From Wenjunlia tyrosinilytica (GTDB lineage Bacteria; Actinomycetota; Actinomycetes; Streptomycetales; Streptomycetaceae), in assembly GCF_014646055.1 (NCBI RefSeq), contig NZ_BMMS01000019.1:1-64000 (forward strand): a stretch of DNA of 64,000 bases, written 5' to 3'. Below, piece by piece: positions 1 through 8,835 of the stretch. How positions within the stretch are numbered: position 1 is the first letter of the stretch; every line of letters begins with the position of its first letter. The notes below the pieces were generated by a model that ran no database searches, was not told the origin of the DNA, and saw only the letters and a program-made list of their open reading frames with translations. The translations under genes and the position numbers were made by a program.

Positions 1-150
1 ACCGCGCACTGTCCGCAGCGCGGGCACCGGTCGAGCGCGGCGTCGCACGTCTGAAGTCGTGGCGGATCCTCCGCAGGGCACGACGCAGTCCGAATCGAAT
101 GTCGTCAATCACCGCAGCCATCCTCGCCCTGGAGCGGCAGCGCTGAAAAC

Positions 151-600
151 GCTCAGTGGACCGACTCGGGGGAGACCCATGACGACCGCGGGCTGAAGAA
201 CCGGCCGACCGAGGACGTCAGGCGGGTGCCGATCCCGCCTCACCTCGTCGCCGTGCTCCGCGAGCACCTGGCCACCTTTGGCACAGCGGACGACGGGCGG
301 CTGTTCTTCAGTGAGAAGGGGTCGGTCGTCCCGTCCTCGACCTACTACCGCGTGTGGCAGGAAGCTCGGCTCCTCGCGCTTCCGCCGGCAGTCGCGGCCT
401 CGCCGCTCGCGAGTCGGCCGTACGACCTCCGGCACTCGGCTCTCTCGACGTGGCTCAACGCCGGTGTAGACCCAACCGAGGTGGCCGAGCGAGCCGGCAA
501 CAGCGTCGAGGTGCTCCTGACCCGCTACGCCAAGTGCCTCGACGGACGGCAAGACGTCGCCAACCGGCGTATTGAGGATCTGTTGCGCGAGTACGAGTGA
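151..600 (+). pseudogene. Tyrosine recombinase (phage/ICE integrase) C-terminal remnant
   Basis: Remnant of a site-specific tyrosine recombinase. The open frame is readable from about position 151 as ...WTDSGETHDDRGLKNRP, a sequence typical of actinobacterial integrases just before the catalytic core, and continues to TGA at 598-600. The box II segment YDLRH and the C-terminal RYAKCLDG with the nucleophilic tyrosine are present. The N-terminal DNA-binding domain and the box I arginine region are missing, and nothing upstream to base 1 restores them. A GTG at 226 is available but lies inside the domain, so it is unlikely to be the native start. The gene lies about 0.8 kb from the 3' end of a tRNA-Arg gene, a usual integration target. 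It is probably the inactive end of an old integrated element. Remnant status is inferred from missing domains, since no frameshift is visible. Confidence 0.75.
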
Positions 601-620
601 TCGCAGACGACGGTAGCTCC

Positions 621-649
621 GATGCCCCCGGACTTGTTCCGGGGGCATC
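621..649 (+). terminator. Rho-independent-type hairpin after the integrase remnant
   Basis: Perfect 12-bp inverted repeat, GATGCCCCCGGA at 621-632 and its complement at 638-649, with a 5-nt loop. It starts 20 bases after the integrase stop. No long T run follows, as is usual in Streptomyces. Confidence 0.7.
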
Positions 650-843
650 GGCATGCTTTGGCCGTCAGGGGCGCTCCTCTCCTGCGGAATTCCGCGCCGG
701 TGGCTCCGGGGTGTATGTCGGGCCGGGCCATGAAGTCAGGTCGGCTTCCCTCACTCGTTCAGAGGCGCCTCTCATGCGCATTACGCGTATGAGGCCCAGA
801 GTTGACCACGTCTAATTGCGTCTACTTGCAGGGGTAAAGGATC

Positions 844-1140
844 ATGCCGACGTTTGTTGCGCTGCTGAACTGGACCGACCAGGGAGTCCGCGGCTACAAG
901 GACACCCCGCAACGCGCCGAAGCCTTCACGGCAGCGGCTCAGAAGCTCGGGGTGAAGGTCCTGAACCTCTTCTGGACCGTCGGCCCGTACGACATCGTGG
1001 CTGTCGTGGAGGCGCCCGACGACGAGACTGCCACCGCAGTGCTCCTACAGGTCGGCGCGTTGGGCAACGTCCGTAGCACGACCCTGCGAGCCTTCGGCCG
1101 GGAGGAGATGGACCGCATCATCGCCAAAGCCACTGGCTGA
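844..1140 (+). CDS. GYD domain-containing small protein
   Basis: A 98-residue protein of the GYD family, small ferredoxin-fold proteins of unclear function. Recognisable features are the opening MPTFVALLNWTDQG, the central VGPYDIVAVVEAPDD strand-turn-strand with the family GxYD motif, and the GNVRSTTLRAF strand near the end. The ATG at 844 follows an AAAGGA-like ribosome site (GGGGTAAAGGATC). It stands alone between the integrase remnant and tRNA-Arg. It could be cargo of the lost element or a core gene; position alone does not decide. A hairpin at 1193-1230 follows. No catalytic residues can be assigned. Confidence 0.8.
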   Translation: MPTFVALLNWTDQGVRGYKDTPQRAEAFTAAAQKLGVKVLNLFWTVGPYDIVAVVEAPDDETATAVLLQVGALGNVRSTTLRAFGREEMDRIIAKATG

Positions 1141-1192
1141 GGGACTTCCACGTCGAGGTTCTGTTGGTACGAGTGACACGCTCAAGGCGGTA

Positions 1193-1230
1193 CCCCCCAC
1201 GGCCCCTAGACCTGTCCGGGGCTTGGGGGG
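1193..1230 (+). terminator. Hairpin downstream of the GYD gene
   Basis: Inverted repeat CCCCCCA..GGCCCC (1193-1206) against GGGGC..TGGGGGG (1218-1230), interrupted by a small internal bulge. It lies about 50 bases after the GYD stop codon and is the likely transcription terminator. Confidence 0.55.
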
Positions 1231-1330
1231 ACGGGCATGACCTGCGCTTACGTCCCAAGATCCCGTCCACGCCTCGTCCACAGCCCCCGACATACGCCCG
1301 CTCCGAGCGGCACACGCCTGCACATACGCG

Positions 1331-1370
1331 AAGACCCCGGCTTCAGCGTTTCCGCTGGTGACGGGGTCTT
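1331..1370 (-). terminator. Terminator of tRNA-Arg
   Basis: A 9-bp outer stem, AAGACCCCG at 1331-1339 with CGGGGTCTT at 1362-1370, encloses a second small stem CAGCG/CGCTG. Read on the minus strand it begins 18 bases after the tRNA 3' end. Confidence 0.65.
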
Positions 1371-1388
1371 TAGGCACCTCATACAGGG

Positions 1389-1460
1389 TGCCCCCGGCAG
1401 GATTCGAACCTGCGCACACGGCTCCGGAGGCCGTTGCTCTATCCCCTGAGCTACGGGGGC
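1389..1460 (-). tRNA. tRNA-Arg (anticodon CCG)
   Basis: Reading the minus strand from 1460, the acceptor arm GCCCCCG pairs with CGGGGGC next to discriminator A at 1389. The D arm is GCTC/GAGC. The anticodon stem ACGGC/GCCGT carries loop CTCCGGA, giving anticodon CCG, which decodes CGG. The T arm is GCAGG-TTCGAAT-CCTGC. The length is 72 nt and CCA is not encoded. A TAGTGT -10-like element lies about 28 bases upstream of the mature 5' end. The 3' half faces the integrase remnant, so the gene is a plausible attachment site. Confidence 0.95.
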
Positions 1461-1739
1461 GTGTCGTTGTGCGACGTGCAGAACACTACCAGCTCCGACC
1501 GGGTGGCCGGGTACAGGGTTTTGGGGTCCTACCGCGCCCTCGCCTCTTGATCACGACTGGGCTCGGGCGCCCGTCTCGGGTGCTTGCGGCCCGTCTTGCC
1601 AGGGCCTCCGCCAGCCCCGCCGCCTCCGCGCGGAGTGCCTTGTCCTCCTCCGCCATGCCCCGCCCCCGCGGAGCGCCGTACCCTCCCCCGCACCCACCGG
1701 GTGCCCGCCCGGCCCGCTTTCCCCGGGACCAGGTTCGCC

Positions 1740-2219
1740 GTCCCGGCGGCCCCCCCGCCCTCCGCCGCGGCGAGGCGCACGGCCCCCGCGCCTCGCGGGC
1801 CCACCCCCCTCGCTGCGAGACGGGCGCCCCCGCCTCCCGCGGCGAGGCGCACGGCCCCCACCCCCCCTCGCGGGCCCCCGCCGCCCTCGCACCCCTCGCG
1901 GCGAGATGTCCGTCCACTCCCCTCGCACCCCTCGCGGCGAGATGTCCGTCCACTCCCCTCCGCCTCCCGCGCCGAGCGCGTTGCCGCCCCCCGCACCCCC
2001 GCGCCGAGTGCATTGCCGCCCCTCGCACCCCTCGCGGCGAGATGTCCGTCCACTCCCCTCCGCCTCCCGCGCCGAGCGCGTTGCCGCCCCCCCGCACCCC
2101 CCCCGCGGCGAGATGCCCGTCCCCTCCCCACGTCCCCCGGCGCCGAGCGTTTTACCGCCCCCTCCCCTCCACGAGCGCATTGCCGCCCCCCGCTCCGCCC
2201 CCGCGCGAGCGCGTTATCA
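1740..2219. repeat. C-rich degenerate tandem repeat field
   Basis: The 860-base gap between tRNA-Arg and the response regulator is filled by interleaved C-rich repeats. A 36-bp unit beginning CTCGCACCCCTCGCGGCGAG occurs back to back at 1886-1921 and 1922-1957, and again at 2022-2057. A second motif, GCGCCGAGCGCGTTGCCGCC, occurs at about 1970 and 2070, with decayed forms near 2001, 2140, 2172 and 2205. The block 1922-1990 is identical to 2022-2090 (69 bp). All reading frames stay open because of base composition, so I do not call a gene here. Decay of the copies towards both ends suggests an ageing expansion. Confidence 0.85.
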
Positions 2220-2323
2220 TTCTCCGCCCCGCACGTTCAGGCTCCCCGTCGGACGTCCCTCTCACGGGGCCGAAGTGGGCAAAACGCGGACGCACCGTGC
2301 GGCGCGCGCCTAGGCTCTCGGTT

Positions 2324-2764
2324 GTGGCTGGCATGTCCGGTCGGGTCCTTGTCGTCGACGACAGCAAGGTGATCCGGCAGTTGATCAGGGTCAACCTCGA
2401 GCTTGAGGGCTTCGAGGTCGTGACCGCGGCCGACGGTGCCGAGTGCCTGGAGATGGTCCAGCACGTCCGTCCGGATGTCGTCACTCTCGATGTGGTCATG
2501 CCCAGACTCGACGGCCTGCGCACAGCCGCCCGGCTCCGGGCCGACCCCGCCACCCGCGACCTCCGCATCGCCATCGTCAGCGCCTGTACCCAGATGGACC
2601 TCGAGAGGGGGGAGGCCGCCGGCGTCGACGCCTACCTCGGCAAGCCCTTCGAGCCCGTCGATCTGGTCCGCGTCGTGAGGCAGCTGATGCACATGGGGCA
2701 GCAGGACGCCGCTGAGGCGGAGGAGCCCGGAGCGGCCTCCGCCAGCGGGCGTCCCGGAGGGTGA
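2324..2764 (+). CDS. Orphan single-domain response regulator
   Basis: A stand-alone receiver domain. After the start it reads MSGRVLVVDDSKVIRQ, with the acidic pair DD, then the phospho-acceptor aspartate in DVVTLDVVMPRLDG, the S/T switch position in AIVSACT, and the conserved lysine in LGKPFEPVDL. No DNA-binding output domain follows. The tail after the receiver is about 22 low-complexity residues. I place the start at GTG 2324 because a TAGGCT -10 box at 2311-2316 lies 7 bases upstream and there is no Shine-Dalgarno, the pattern of a leaderless mRNA; ATG 2333 is the alternative. No histidine kinase is adjacent. Such proteins usually act by protein contacts in a relay. The gene ends 44 bases before argS. 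Confidence 0.85.
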   Translation: MAGMSGRVLVVDDSKVIRQLIRVNLELEGFEVVTAADGAECLEMVQHVRPDVVTLDVVMPRLDGLRTAARLRADPATRDLRIAIVSACTQMDLERGEAAGVDAYLGKPFEPVDLVRVVRQLMHMGQQDAAEAEEPGAASASGRPGG

Positions 2765-2796
2765 AACCCGATGGCGGGGGGACCCCCGTTCTCCCA

Positions 2797-2802
2797 TACC
2801 CT
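2797..2802 (+). promoter_or_regulatory. -10 box of a leaderless argS promoter
   Basis: TACCCT at 2797-2802 is followed by 6 bases and then the GTG start of argS at 2809. No ribosome-binding site is present, so transcription probably begins at the start codon itself. Confidence 0.6.
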
Positions 2803-2808
2803 TGACCC

Positions 2809-4470
2809 GTGACACCCGCAGAGCTCTCCCACGCCATCCTGTCCGCAGTTCGCTCCGCCGTGGAGGCGGGGGAGCTGTCCGTTCCCGTGCCCGAGCAGGT
2901 CACGGTCGAGCGACCGAAGAACAGGGACCACGGCGACTACGCCACCAATGTGGCGCTCCAGCTCGCCAAGCGCGCGGGGAAGCCGCCGCGGGAGGTCGCC
3001 CAGGTCCTCGCGGAGCGGCTGAAGGCGGCGTCCGGGGTCAAGAGCGTGGACATCGCGGGCCCCGGCTTCCTCAATGTCACCCTCGACGCCGCCGCCCAGG
3101 GCGAGCTGGCCCGGACGATCGTCGAGGCGGGCCAGGCGTTCGGGCGCAACGAGACGCTCAAGGGGTTGCGGATCAACCTCGAGTTCGTCTCGGCCAACCC
3201 CACCGGCCCCATCCACATCGGCGGTGTCCGCTGGGCCGCCGTCGGTGACTCCCTCGGCCGGATCCTGCGGGCCTCGGGCGCCGAGGTCACCACCGAGTAC
3301 TACATCAATGACTTCGGTGTGCAGATCGACAAGTTCGCGGGCACGCTCCGGGCGGTGGCCAACGGCCGGCCCGTACCCGAGGACGGGTACAAGGGGGAGT
3401 ACGTCGACGAGCTGGCGAAGAAGATCGCCGCGGGCCACGCCGGGCTGCTGGAGAAGGACGAGCGGGAACAGCTCGCGGTCTTCAAGGCCGAGGGCCTCAA
3501 GCTCATGATCGCCGAGATCCGGCGGTCGATGGAGGAGTTCGGGGCGCACTTCGACGTGTGGTTCTCCGAGCGGAGCCTGCACGAGTCGGGCGAGGTCGAG
3601 CAGGCGATCGAGCGGCTGCGGGCCCAGGGCCACGTCTTCGACCGGGAGGGCGCGGTCTGGCTGCGCACGACCGACTTCGGCGACGACAAGGACCGGGTGC
3701 TGGTCAAGGCGAACGGGGAGACCACCTACTTCGCCTCCGACGCCGCGTACTACCTGGACAAGCGGGACCGGGGCAACGAGACCTGCGTCTACATGCTCGG
3801 AGCCGACCACCACGGGTACGTGGGGCGGCTCAAGGCGATCGTCGCCTGCGCCGGTGACGATCCCGAGCACAACATCGAGGTGCTCATCGGGCAGTTCGTG
3901 AAGATGCTCAAGGACGGTGAAGAGGTCCGCATGTCCAAGCGGGCCGGCAACATCATCACCATCGACGACGTGATCGACTGGATCGGCGTGGACGCGGCGC
4001 GGTACTCCCTCGCCCGCTCCAGCACCGACTCGACGCTCACCCTCGACATCGACCTGCTCACCAGCCAGAAGACGGACAACCCGGTCTTCTACGTGCAGTA
4101 CGCGCACACCCGGATGTGCGGTGTGCAGCGCAACGCGGCCGAGATGGGCGTCGACAAGGGCCCGGCCGAGGACTTCAAACCCGAGCTGCTCACCCATGAG
4201 CGGGAGAACGAGCTGCTGGGGGCCCTCGCCGAGTTCCCGCGGGTGGTCGCCGCCGCGGCGGATCTGCGCGAGCCGCACCGGGTCGCCCGCTATCTGGAGC
4301 GGCTGGCCGGGATGTACCACCGCTTCTACGGTGACTGCCGGATCCTGCCGCTCGGCGACGCCGAGGTGACGGATCTCAACCGGGCCCGGCTCTGGCTCGC
4401 CGACGCGACCCGGACGGTCATCGCCAACGGTCTCGACCTGCTCGGTGTCTCCGCGCCCGAGCGCATGTGA
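2809..4470 (+). CDS. argS: Arginyl-tRNA synthetase
   Basis: Charges tRNA-Arg with arginine in the cytoplasm. It is a class I synthetase of 553 residues, normal for the family. The HIGH signature appears as HIGG at residue 136 in the context [10 protein letters not shown]. The KMSKR loop appears as MSKRAGN at 375-381. The N-terminal Add1-like domain and C-terminal DALR-type anticodon-binding domain (about 430-553, ending [14 protein letters not shown]) are present. Start GTG 2809 is supported by the leaderless promoter. It is the first gene of an argS-lysA-hom-thrC-thrB run; lysA follows after 22 bases. A tRNA-Arg gene lies 1.4 kb upstream. Confidence 0.97.
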   Translation: MTPAELSHAILSAVRSAVEAGELSVPVPEQVTVERPKNRDHGDYATNVALQLAKRAGKPPREVAQVLAERLKAASGVKSVDIAGPGFLNVTLDAAAQGELARTIVEAGQAFGRNETLKGLRINLEFVSANPTGPIHIGGVRWAAVGDSLGRILRASGAEVTTEYYINDFGVQIDKFAGTLRAVANGRPVPEDGYKGEYVDELAKKIAAGHAGLLEKDEREQLAVFKAEGLKLMIAEIRRSMEEFGAHFDVWFSERSLHESGEVEQAIERLRAQGHVFDREGAVWLRTTDFGDDKDRVLVKANGETTYFASDAAYYLDKRDRGNETCVYMLGADHHGYVGRLKAIVACAGDDPEHNIEVLIGQFVKMLKDGEEVRMSKRAGNIITIDDVIDWIGVDAARYSLARSSTDSTLTLDIDLLTSQKTDNPVFYVQYAHTRMCGVQRNAAEMGVDKGPAEDFKPELLTHERENELLGALAEFPRVVAAAADLREPHRVARYLERLAGMYHRFYGDCRILPLGDAEVTDLNRARLWLADATRTVIANGLDLLGVSAPERM

Positions 4471-4492
4471 CACGAACTTCCCTGGAGAACCT

Positions 4493-5884
4493 GTGAGTCG
4501 CTCCGCACACCCCGCAGGGCCGCGCTACGCGGACGTGATCCCCGAGGGGCACTACGCCGCCCCGCCCGCCGATCTGAATGTGCTCGACCCCCGGATCTGG
4601 TCCCGGACGGTCGACCGCAACGAGCACGGGGCGGCCACCGTCGGCGGGCTGGACGTGCGCGCTCTCGCCGAGGAGTTCGGCACTCCCGCGTACATCCTCG
4701 ACGAGGACGACTTCCGGGCCCGGTGCCGCGCCTGGCACGAGGCGTTCGGTGGCGAGGCGGACGTCTTCTACGCCGGGAAGGCCTTCCTCAGCCGGGTCGT
4801 GGTCGCCTGGCTGAAGGAGGAGGGCCTCAACCTCGACGTGTGCTCCGGCGGCGAGCTCACCACGGCGCTGGCCGCCGGGATGCCCGCCGACCGGATCGCG
4901 TTCCACGGCAACAACAAGACGATGGACGAGCTGGAGCGGGCGGTCTCCGCCGGGGTCGGCCGGATCGTCGTCGACTCGTTCCAGGAGATCGTCCGGCTGG
5001 CGGACGTCGCGGCCCGGCACGGGGTGCGGCAGCGGGTCCAGATCCGGGTCACGGTCGGTGTCGAGGCGCACACGCACGAGTTCATCGCCACCGCGCACGA
5101 GGACCAGAAGTTCGGCCTCGCGCTCAGCGGCGGCCAGGCCGCCGAGGCCGTCAGGCGGGTGCTGAACCTCGACTCGCTCGAGCTCGTCGGCATCCACTCG
5201 CACATCGGGTCGCAGATCTTCGACACCTCCGGGTTCGAGGTGGCCGCGCACCGGGTCGTCGGCCTGCTGCGGCAGATCCGCGACGAGCACGGTGTGGAGC
5301 TGCCCGAGATCGACCTCGGAGGAGGCCTCGGTATCGCCTACACCTCGGGCGACGACCCGAGTGAGCCGCACGAGATCGCCAAGGCGCTCGCCGAGATCGT
5401 CACCCGCGAGTGCACGGCGGCGGGGCTGGCCGTGCCGCGCCTGTCGGTGGAGCCGGGCCGGGCCATCGTGGGCCCGACGGCGTTCACCCTCTACGAGGTG
5501 GGCACCGTCAAGCCGCTGGAGGGCCTGCGCACCTACGTCAGCGTGGACGGCGGGATGTCGGACAACATCCGTACGGCGCTGTACGACGCCGAGTACACCG
5601 TCGCGCTGGTCTCGCGCGCCTCGGACGCCGAGCCGATGCTCAGCCGGGTCGTGGGCAAGCACTGCGAGTCCGGGGACATCGTGGTCAAGGACGCGTTCCT
5701 GCCGGCGGACCTGGCCCCGGGCGACCTGCTGGCGGTCCCGGCGACCGGCGCGTACTGCCGGTCGATGGCCAGCAACTACAACCACGCGCTGCGCCCGCCG
5801 GTGGTCGCCGTCCGCGACGGCGTGGCGCGCGTGATCGTCCGACGCGAGACCGAGGAGGATCTCCTGCGTCTGGATGTTGGATGA
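4493..5884 (+). CDS. lysA: Diaminopimelate decarboxylase
   Basis: Last step of lysine synthesis: decarboxylates meso-diaminopimelate. It is a PLP fold III enzyme of 463 residues. The PLP lysine is K96 in [15 protein letters not shown] and DLGGGLG form the phosphate-binding part of the barrel, and the C-terminal HCESGD motif supplies the partner cysteine from the other subunit. GTG 4493 was chosen because GGAG at 4484-4487 is correctly spaced and the translated N-terminus suits the family; an upstream in-frame start at 4445 would overlap argS. It lies between argS and hom, and because diaminopimelate is also a peptidoglycan precursor this enzyme draws on a branch point. Confidence 0.97.
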   Translation: MSRSAHPAGPRYADVIPEGHYAAPPADLNVLDPRIWSRTVDRNEHGAATVGGLDVRALAEEFGTPAYILDEDDFRARCRAWHEAFGGEADVFYAGKAFLSRVVVAWLKEEGLNLDVCSGGELTTALAAGMPADRIAFHGNNKTMDELERAVSAGVGRIVVDSFQEIVRLADVAARHGVRQRVQIRVTVGVEAHTHEFIATAHEDQKFGLALSGGQAAEAVRRVLNLDSLELVGIHSHIGSQIFDTSGFEVAAHRVVGLLRQIRDEHGVELPEIDLGGGLGIAYTSGDDPSEPHEIAKALAEIVTRECTAAGLAVPRLSVEPGRAIVGPTAFTLYEVGTVKPLEGLRTYVSVDGGMSDNIRTALYDAEYTVALVSRASDAEPMLSRVVGKHCESGDIVVKDAFLPADLAPGDLLAVPATGAYCRSMASNYNHALRPPVVAVRDGVARVIVRRETEEDLLRLDVG

Positions 5885-5978
5885 CGGAAATCTCATCTCA
5901 GATCCTGGACCGGACATAGATCTGTCCGGCAGGTCAACGAGACTGGTTTCGACGAGTGCACGCGAGAAACGAGGTCGG

Positions 5979-7271
5979 ATGATGCGTACGCGTCCGCTGA
6001 AGGTGGCGCTGCTGGGCTGTGGAGTGGTCGGCTCAGAGGTGGCGCGCATCATGACGACGCACGCCGACGACCTCGCCGCGCGTGTCGGAGCTCCCGTCGA
6101 ACTCGCCGGAGTGGCCGTGCGCCGCCCGAACCGGGTCCGCGAGGGCGTTCCCGCGCACCTGATCACCACCGACGCCGTCGAGCTGGTCAAACGCGACGAC
6201 GTGGACGTGGTCGTCGAGGTGATCGGAGGGATCGAGCCCGCACGGGGCCTGATCACCACCGCCATGGAGCACGGGGCGAGCGTGGTCAGCGCGAACAAGG
6301 CGCTGCTCGCCGAGGACGGGGCCGCGCTGCACGCCGCCGCCGTCGAGCACGGGGTGGACCTCTATTACGAGGCCGCCGTCGCGGGCGCGATCCCGCTGAT
6401 CAGGCCGCTGCGCGAGTCGCTGGCCGGGGACAAGGTCAACCGGGTCCTCGGCATCGTCAACGGCACCACCAACTTCGTGCTGGACCGGATGGACTCCACC
6501 GGCGCGGGCTACTCCGACTCGCTCGACGAGGCGACCGCCCTCGGGTACGCGGAGGCGGACCCCACCGCCGACGTCGAGGGCTTCGACGCCGCCGCCAAGG
6601 CCGCGATCCTCGCCGGAATCGCCTTCCACACCCGGGTGACCGCGGCCGATGTGCACCGTGAGGGCATCACCGAGGTCACCGCCGCCGACATCGCCAGCGC
6701 CAAACGCATGGGCTGTGTGGTCAAGCTCCTCGCGATCTGCGAGCGGTCCGCCGACGGGAAGTCCGTGACCGCTCGGGTCCACCCGGCGATGATTCCGCTC
6801 AGCCATCCTCTGGCCAGCGTTCGTGAGGCGTACAACGCGGTCTTCGTCGAGGCCGACGCGGCCGGGCAGCTGATGTTCTACGGTCCGGGCGCGGGCGGCG
6901 CGCCGACCGCCAGCGCCGTCCTCGGCGACCTGGTCGCCGTGTGCCGCAACAAGCTCAACGGGGCCACCGGGCCCGGCGAGTCCGCGTACACGCGGCTTCC
7001 GGTCAGCCCGATGGGCGATGTCGTCACCCGCTACCACGTCAGCCTCGACGTGGCCGACCGGGCGGGTGTGCTCGCCCAGGTGGCGGCAGTCTTCGCCGAG
7101 CACGGCGTCTCCATCGACACCGTGCGGCAGCAGGGCAAGGACGGGGAGGCCTCGCTGGTCGTGGTCACCCATCGCGCGCCCGACGCGGCCCTGTCGGGAA
7201 CCGTCGAGGCCCTCCGGAAGCTGGAGACGGTCCGCGGCGTGGCGAGCATCATGCGTGTGGAAGGGGAGTAA
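5979..7271 (+). CDS. hom: Homoserine dehydrogenase
   Basis: Reduces aspartate semialdehyde to homoserine, the branch point to threonine and methionine. It has 430 residues. The dinucleotide-binding motif GCGVVG spans residues 13-18. The catalytic lid contains [11 protein letters not shown] and the substrate region [20 protein letters not shown]. An ACT regulatory domain from about residue 353 to the end ([17 protein letters not shown]...) implies feedback control, in this family usually by threonine. The start is ATG 5979 with ATG 5982 as near equivalent; GAGG at 5971-5974 serves either. The terminal codons contain the ribosome site GGGGAG for the next start at 7276, so translation of hom and thrC is probably coupled. 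Confidence 0.96.
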   Translation: MMRTRPLKVALLGCGVVGSEVARIMTTHADDLAARVGAPVELAGVAVRRPNRVREGVPAHLITTDAVELVKRDDVDVVVEVIGGIEPARGLITTAMEHGASVVSANKALLAEDGAALHAAAVEHGVDLYYEAAVAGAIPLIRPLRESLAGDKVNRVLGIVNGTTNFVLDRMDSTGAGYSDSLDEATALGYAEADPTADVEGFDAAAKAAILAGIAFHTRVTAADVHREGITEVTAADIASAKRMGCVVKLLAICERSADGKSVTARVHPAMIPLSHPLASVREAYNAVFVEADAAGQLMFYGPGAGGAPTASAVLGDLVAVCRNKLNGATGPGESAYTRLPVSPMGDVVTRYHVSLDVADRAGVLAQVAAVFAEHGVSIDTVRQQGKDGEASLVVVTHRAPDAALSGTVEALRKLETVRGVASIMRVEGE

Positions 7272-7275
7272 CCCA

Positions 7276-7320
7276 GTGAACGCTGGAACGGCGAGCCGCC
7301 GAGTCGGGGAGCGTGACCCA
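7276..7320 (+). repeat. Short form of the mini-cistron cassette ahead of thrC
   Basis: This 45-base stretch starts GTGAACGCTGGAACGGCGAG and ends CGGGGAGCGTGACC before ATG 7321. Both ends match the 92-bp repeats between atpF and atpH (22 of 28 bases in the left arm, 14 identical in the right arm); the middle 47 or so bases are absent. GTG 7276 has its own GGGGAG site inside the end of hom and is in frame with thrC, so it could add 15 residues ([15 protein letters not shown]) to ThrC. The cassette also supplies the GGGGAG at 7306-7311 that serves ATG 7321. Confidence 0.7.
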
Positions 7321-8412
7321 ATGAGCCCAGTCGCCGACCGGCCGGTACAGGCAGCCACGCACCAGTGGCGCGGCATCATCGAGGAGTACCGCGACCGGCT
7401 GCCGGTCACCGCGGACACTCCCGTCGTCACCCTCCTGGAGGGTGGCACACCGCTGGTCCCGGCGCAGCTGCTCTCCGAGCGCACGGGCTGCGACGTCTAC
7501 CTGAAGGTCGAGGGAGCCAACCCCACGGGCTCGTTCAAGGACCGCGGGATGACGATGGCCATCACCAAGGCCAAGGAGGCCGGCGCGCAGGCCGTCATCT
7601 GCGCCTCCACCGGCAATACCTCCGCCTCGGCCGCCGCCTACGCCGTCCGGGCGGGGATGGTCTGCGCCGTGCTCGTCCCGCAGGGCAAGATCGCGCTGGG
7701 CAAAATGGGCCAGGCGCTGGTCCACGGCTCGCGGATCCTCCAGGTGGACGGCAACTTCGACGACTGCCTCACCCTGGCGCGCGGCCTGTCGGAGAACTAC
7801 CCGGTGGCCCTGGTGAACTCGGTGAACCCCTCGCGCATCGAGGGGCAGAAGACGGCCGCGTTCGAGATCGTGGACGCGCTCGGCGACGCCCCGGACGTCC
7901 ATGTCCTCCCCGTGGGCAACGCGGGCAACATCACCGCGTACTGGAAGGGCTACACCGAGTACGCGGCCGACGGTGTGTCGACCCGCAACCCGCGCATGTG
8001 GGGCTTCCAGGCCTCCGGGTCCGCCCCGATCGTGCTCGGCGCGCCGGTCAAGAGCCCGCAGACGATCGCGACCGCGATCCGGATCGGCAACCCTGCCTCG
8101 TGGAAGCAGGCCGAGCTGGCCCGGGACGCGTCCGGTGGCTTCATCGACTCGGTGACCGACCGTCAGATCCTTTCCGCCTACCGGCTTCTGGCGTCCCGTG
8201 AGGGCGTCTTCGTGGAGCCTGCGTCGGCGGCGAGCGTCGCCGGGCTGCTGAAGGCGGCCGAGGAGGGCAAGGTCGACCCGGGCCAGCGGATCGTCTGCAC
8301 GGTGACCGGGAACGGGCTCAAGGACCCGGACTGGGCCGTGGCGGGCGCGCCGCAGCCGGTCGTCGTCCCCATCGACGCGGAGGCGGCGGCCAAGCAGCTC
8401 GGGCTGGTCTGA
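7321..8412 (+). CDS. thrC: Threonine synthase
   Basis: Converts O-phosphohomoserine to threonine. It is a PLP fold II enzyme of 363 residues, in the short-chain threonine synthase size class. The PLP lysine is K73 in [12 protein letters not shown]. The phosphate-binding loop is PVGNAGN and the substrate region [17 protein letters not shown] 7321 is preceded by GGGGAG at 7306-7311. The alternative GTG 7276 would add 15 residues derived from a repeat cassette and not from the enzyme fold. It follows hom after 49 bases. About 420 bases separate it from thrB, so thrB may have its own promoter. Confidence 0.96.
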   Translation: MSPVADRPVQAATHQWRGIIEEYRDRLPVTADTPVVTLLEGGTPLVPAQLLSERTGCDVYLKVEGANPTGSFKDRGMTMAITKAKEAGAQAVICASTGNTSASAAAYAVRAGMVCAVLVPQGKIALGKMGQALVHGSRILQVDGNFDDCLTLARGLSENYPVALVNSVNPSRIEGQKTAAFEIVDALGDAPDVHVLPVGNAGNITAYWKGYTEYAADGVSTRNPRMWGFQASGSAPIVLGAPVKSPQTIATAIRIGNPASWKQAELARDASGGFIDSVTDRQILSAYRLLASREGVFVEPASAASVAGLLKAAEEGKVDPGQRIVCTVTGNGLKDPDWAVAGAPQPVVVPIDAEAAAKQLGLV

Positions 8413-8835
8413 ACGGACGCCACCTGACGGGTGTCACCCGGACGGGGCCGGCGGGGAGACGAGGGGCGGGCGGCGGAAACGCCGACGACGTCACCGTTCG
8501 CCCGTGTTTGGGCCGCCTTTGAGCCACCGACAGGCCGGGGAGCACGGCCGGGCGCTCGACACGCATCGTGCGCTCTCCGTGCGCCGTATGTCGCAGGTGA
8601 ACCTGTCTTCGATAGGCTGTGCACATCCAGCGGCATATTCCGCCGCCCAGGATCACCCGTCGGGTCGCGGCCGAAGCGGGTCGCGGGGGCCGTCGCGGGC
8701 CCCGCGGCACAGGTCACCGACACCCCCACCCGGCAAGCACAGCAGCACCCCGCCCAGCGGCGCCCGCGGCGAAGCGAGCCCCGCACCGCAGGGCAGGGGA
8801 GTACGGCAGATCCACATCAAGGAGAGTCCCCGCGT
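8413..8835 (+). promoter_or_regulatory. thrC-thrB intergenic region with candidate thrB promoter
   Basis: A 423-base gap with no convincing gene. It contains the odd palindrome CGGGTG-T-CACCCG at 8428-8440 just after thrC, possibly a terminator or operator. A TAGGCT -10-like box lies at 8613-8618 without a good -35. The remainder is GC-rich leader reaching the AAGGAG at 8819-8824. A leader of about 200 bases would result. I see no recognisable riboswitch or attenuator peptide rich in threonine codons. Confidence 0.35.

Noticed and set aside
1486-2180. Several overlapping frames of about 200 codons in the C-rich repeat
   Set aside because: All frames open at once because of C/G runs; repeated peptides come from DNA repeats.
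2632-4473. 613-codon frame antisense to argS
   Set aside because: Exact shadow of a certain gene; composition typical of reverse-strand GC-rich frames.
8413-8835. Threonine attenuator or riboswitch before thrB
   Set aside because: No threonine-rich leader peptide and no recognisable aptamer; only a promoter-like hexamer.
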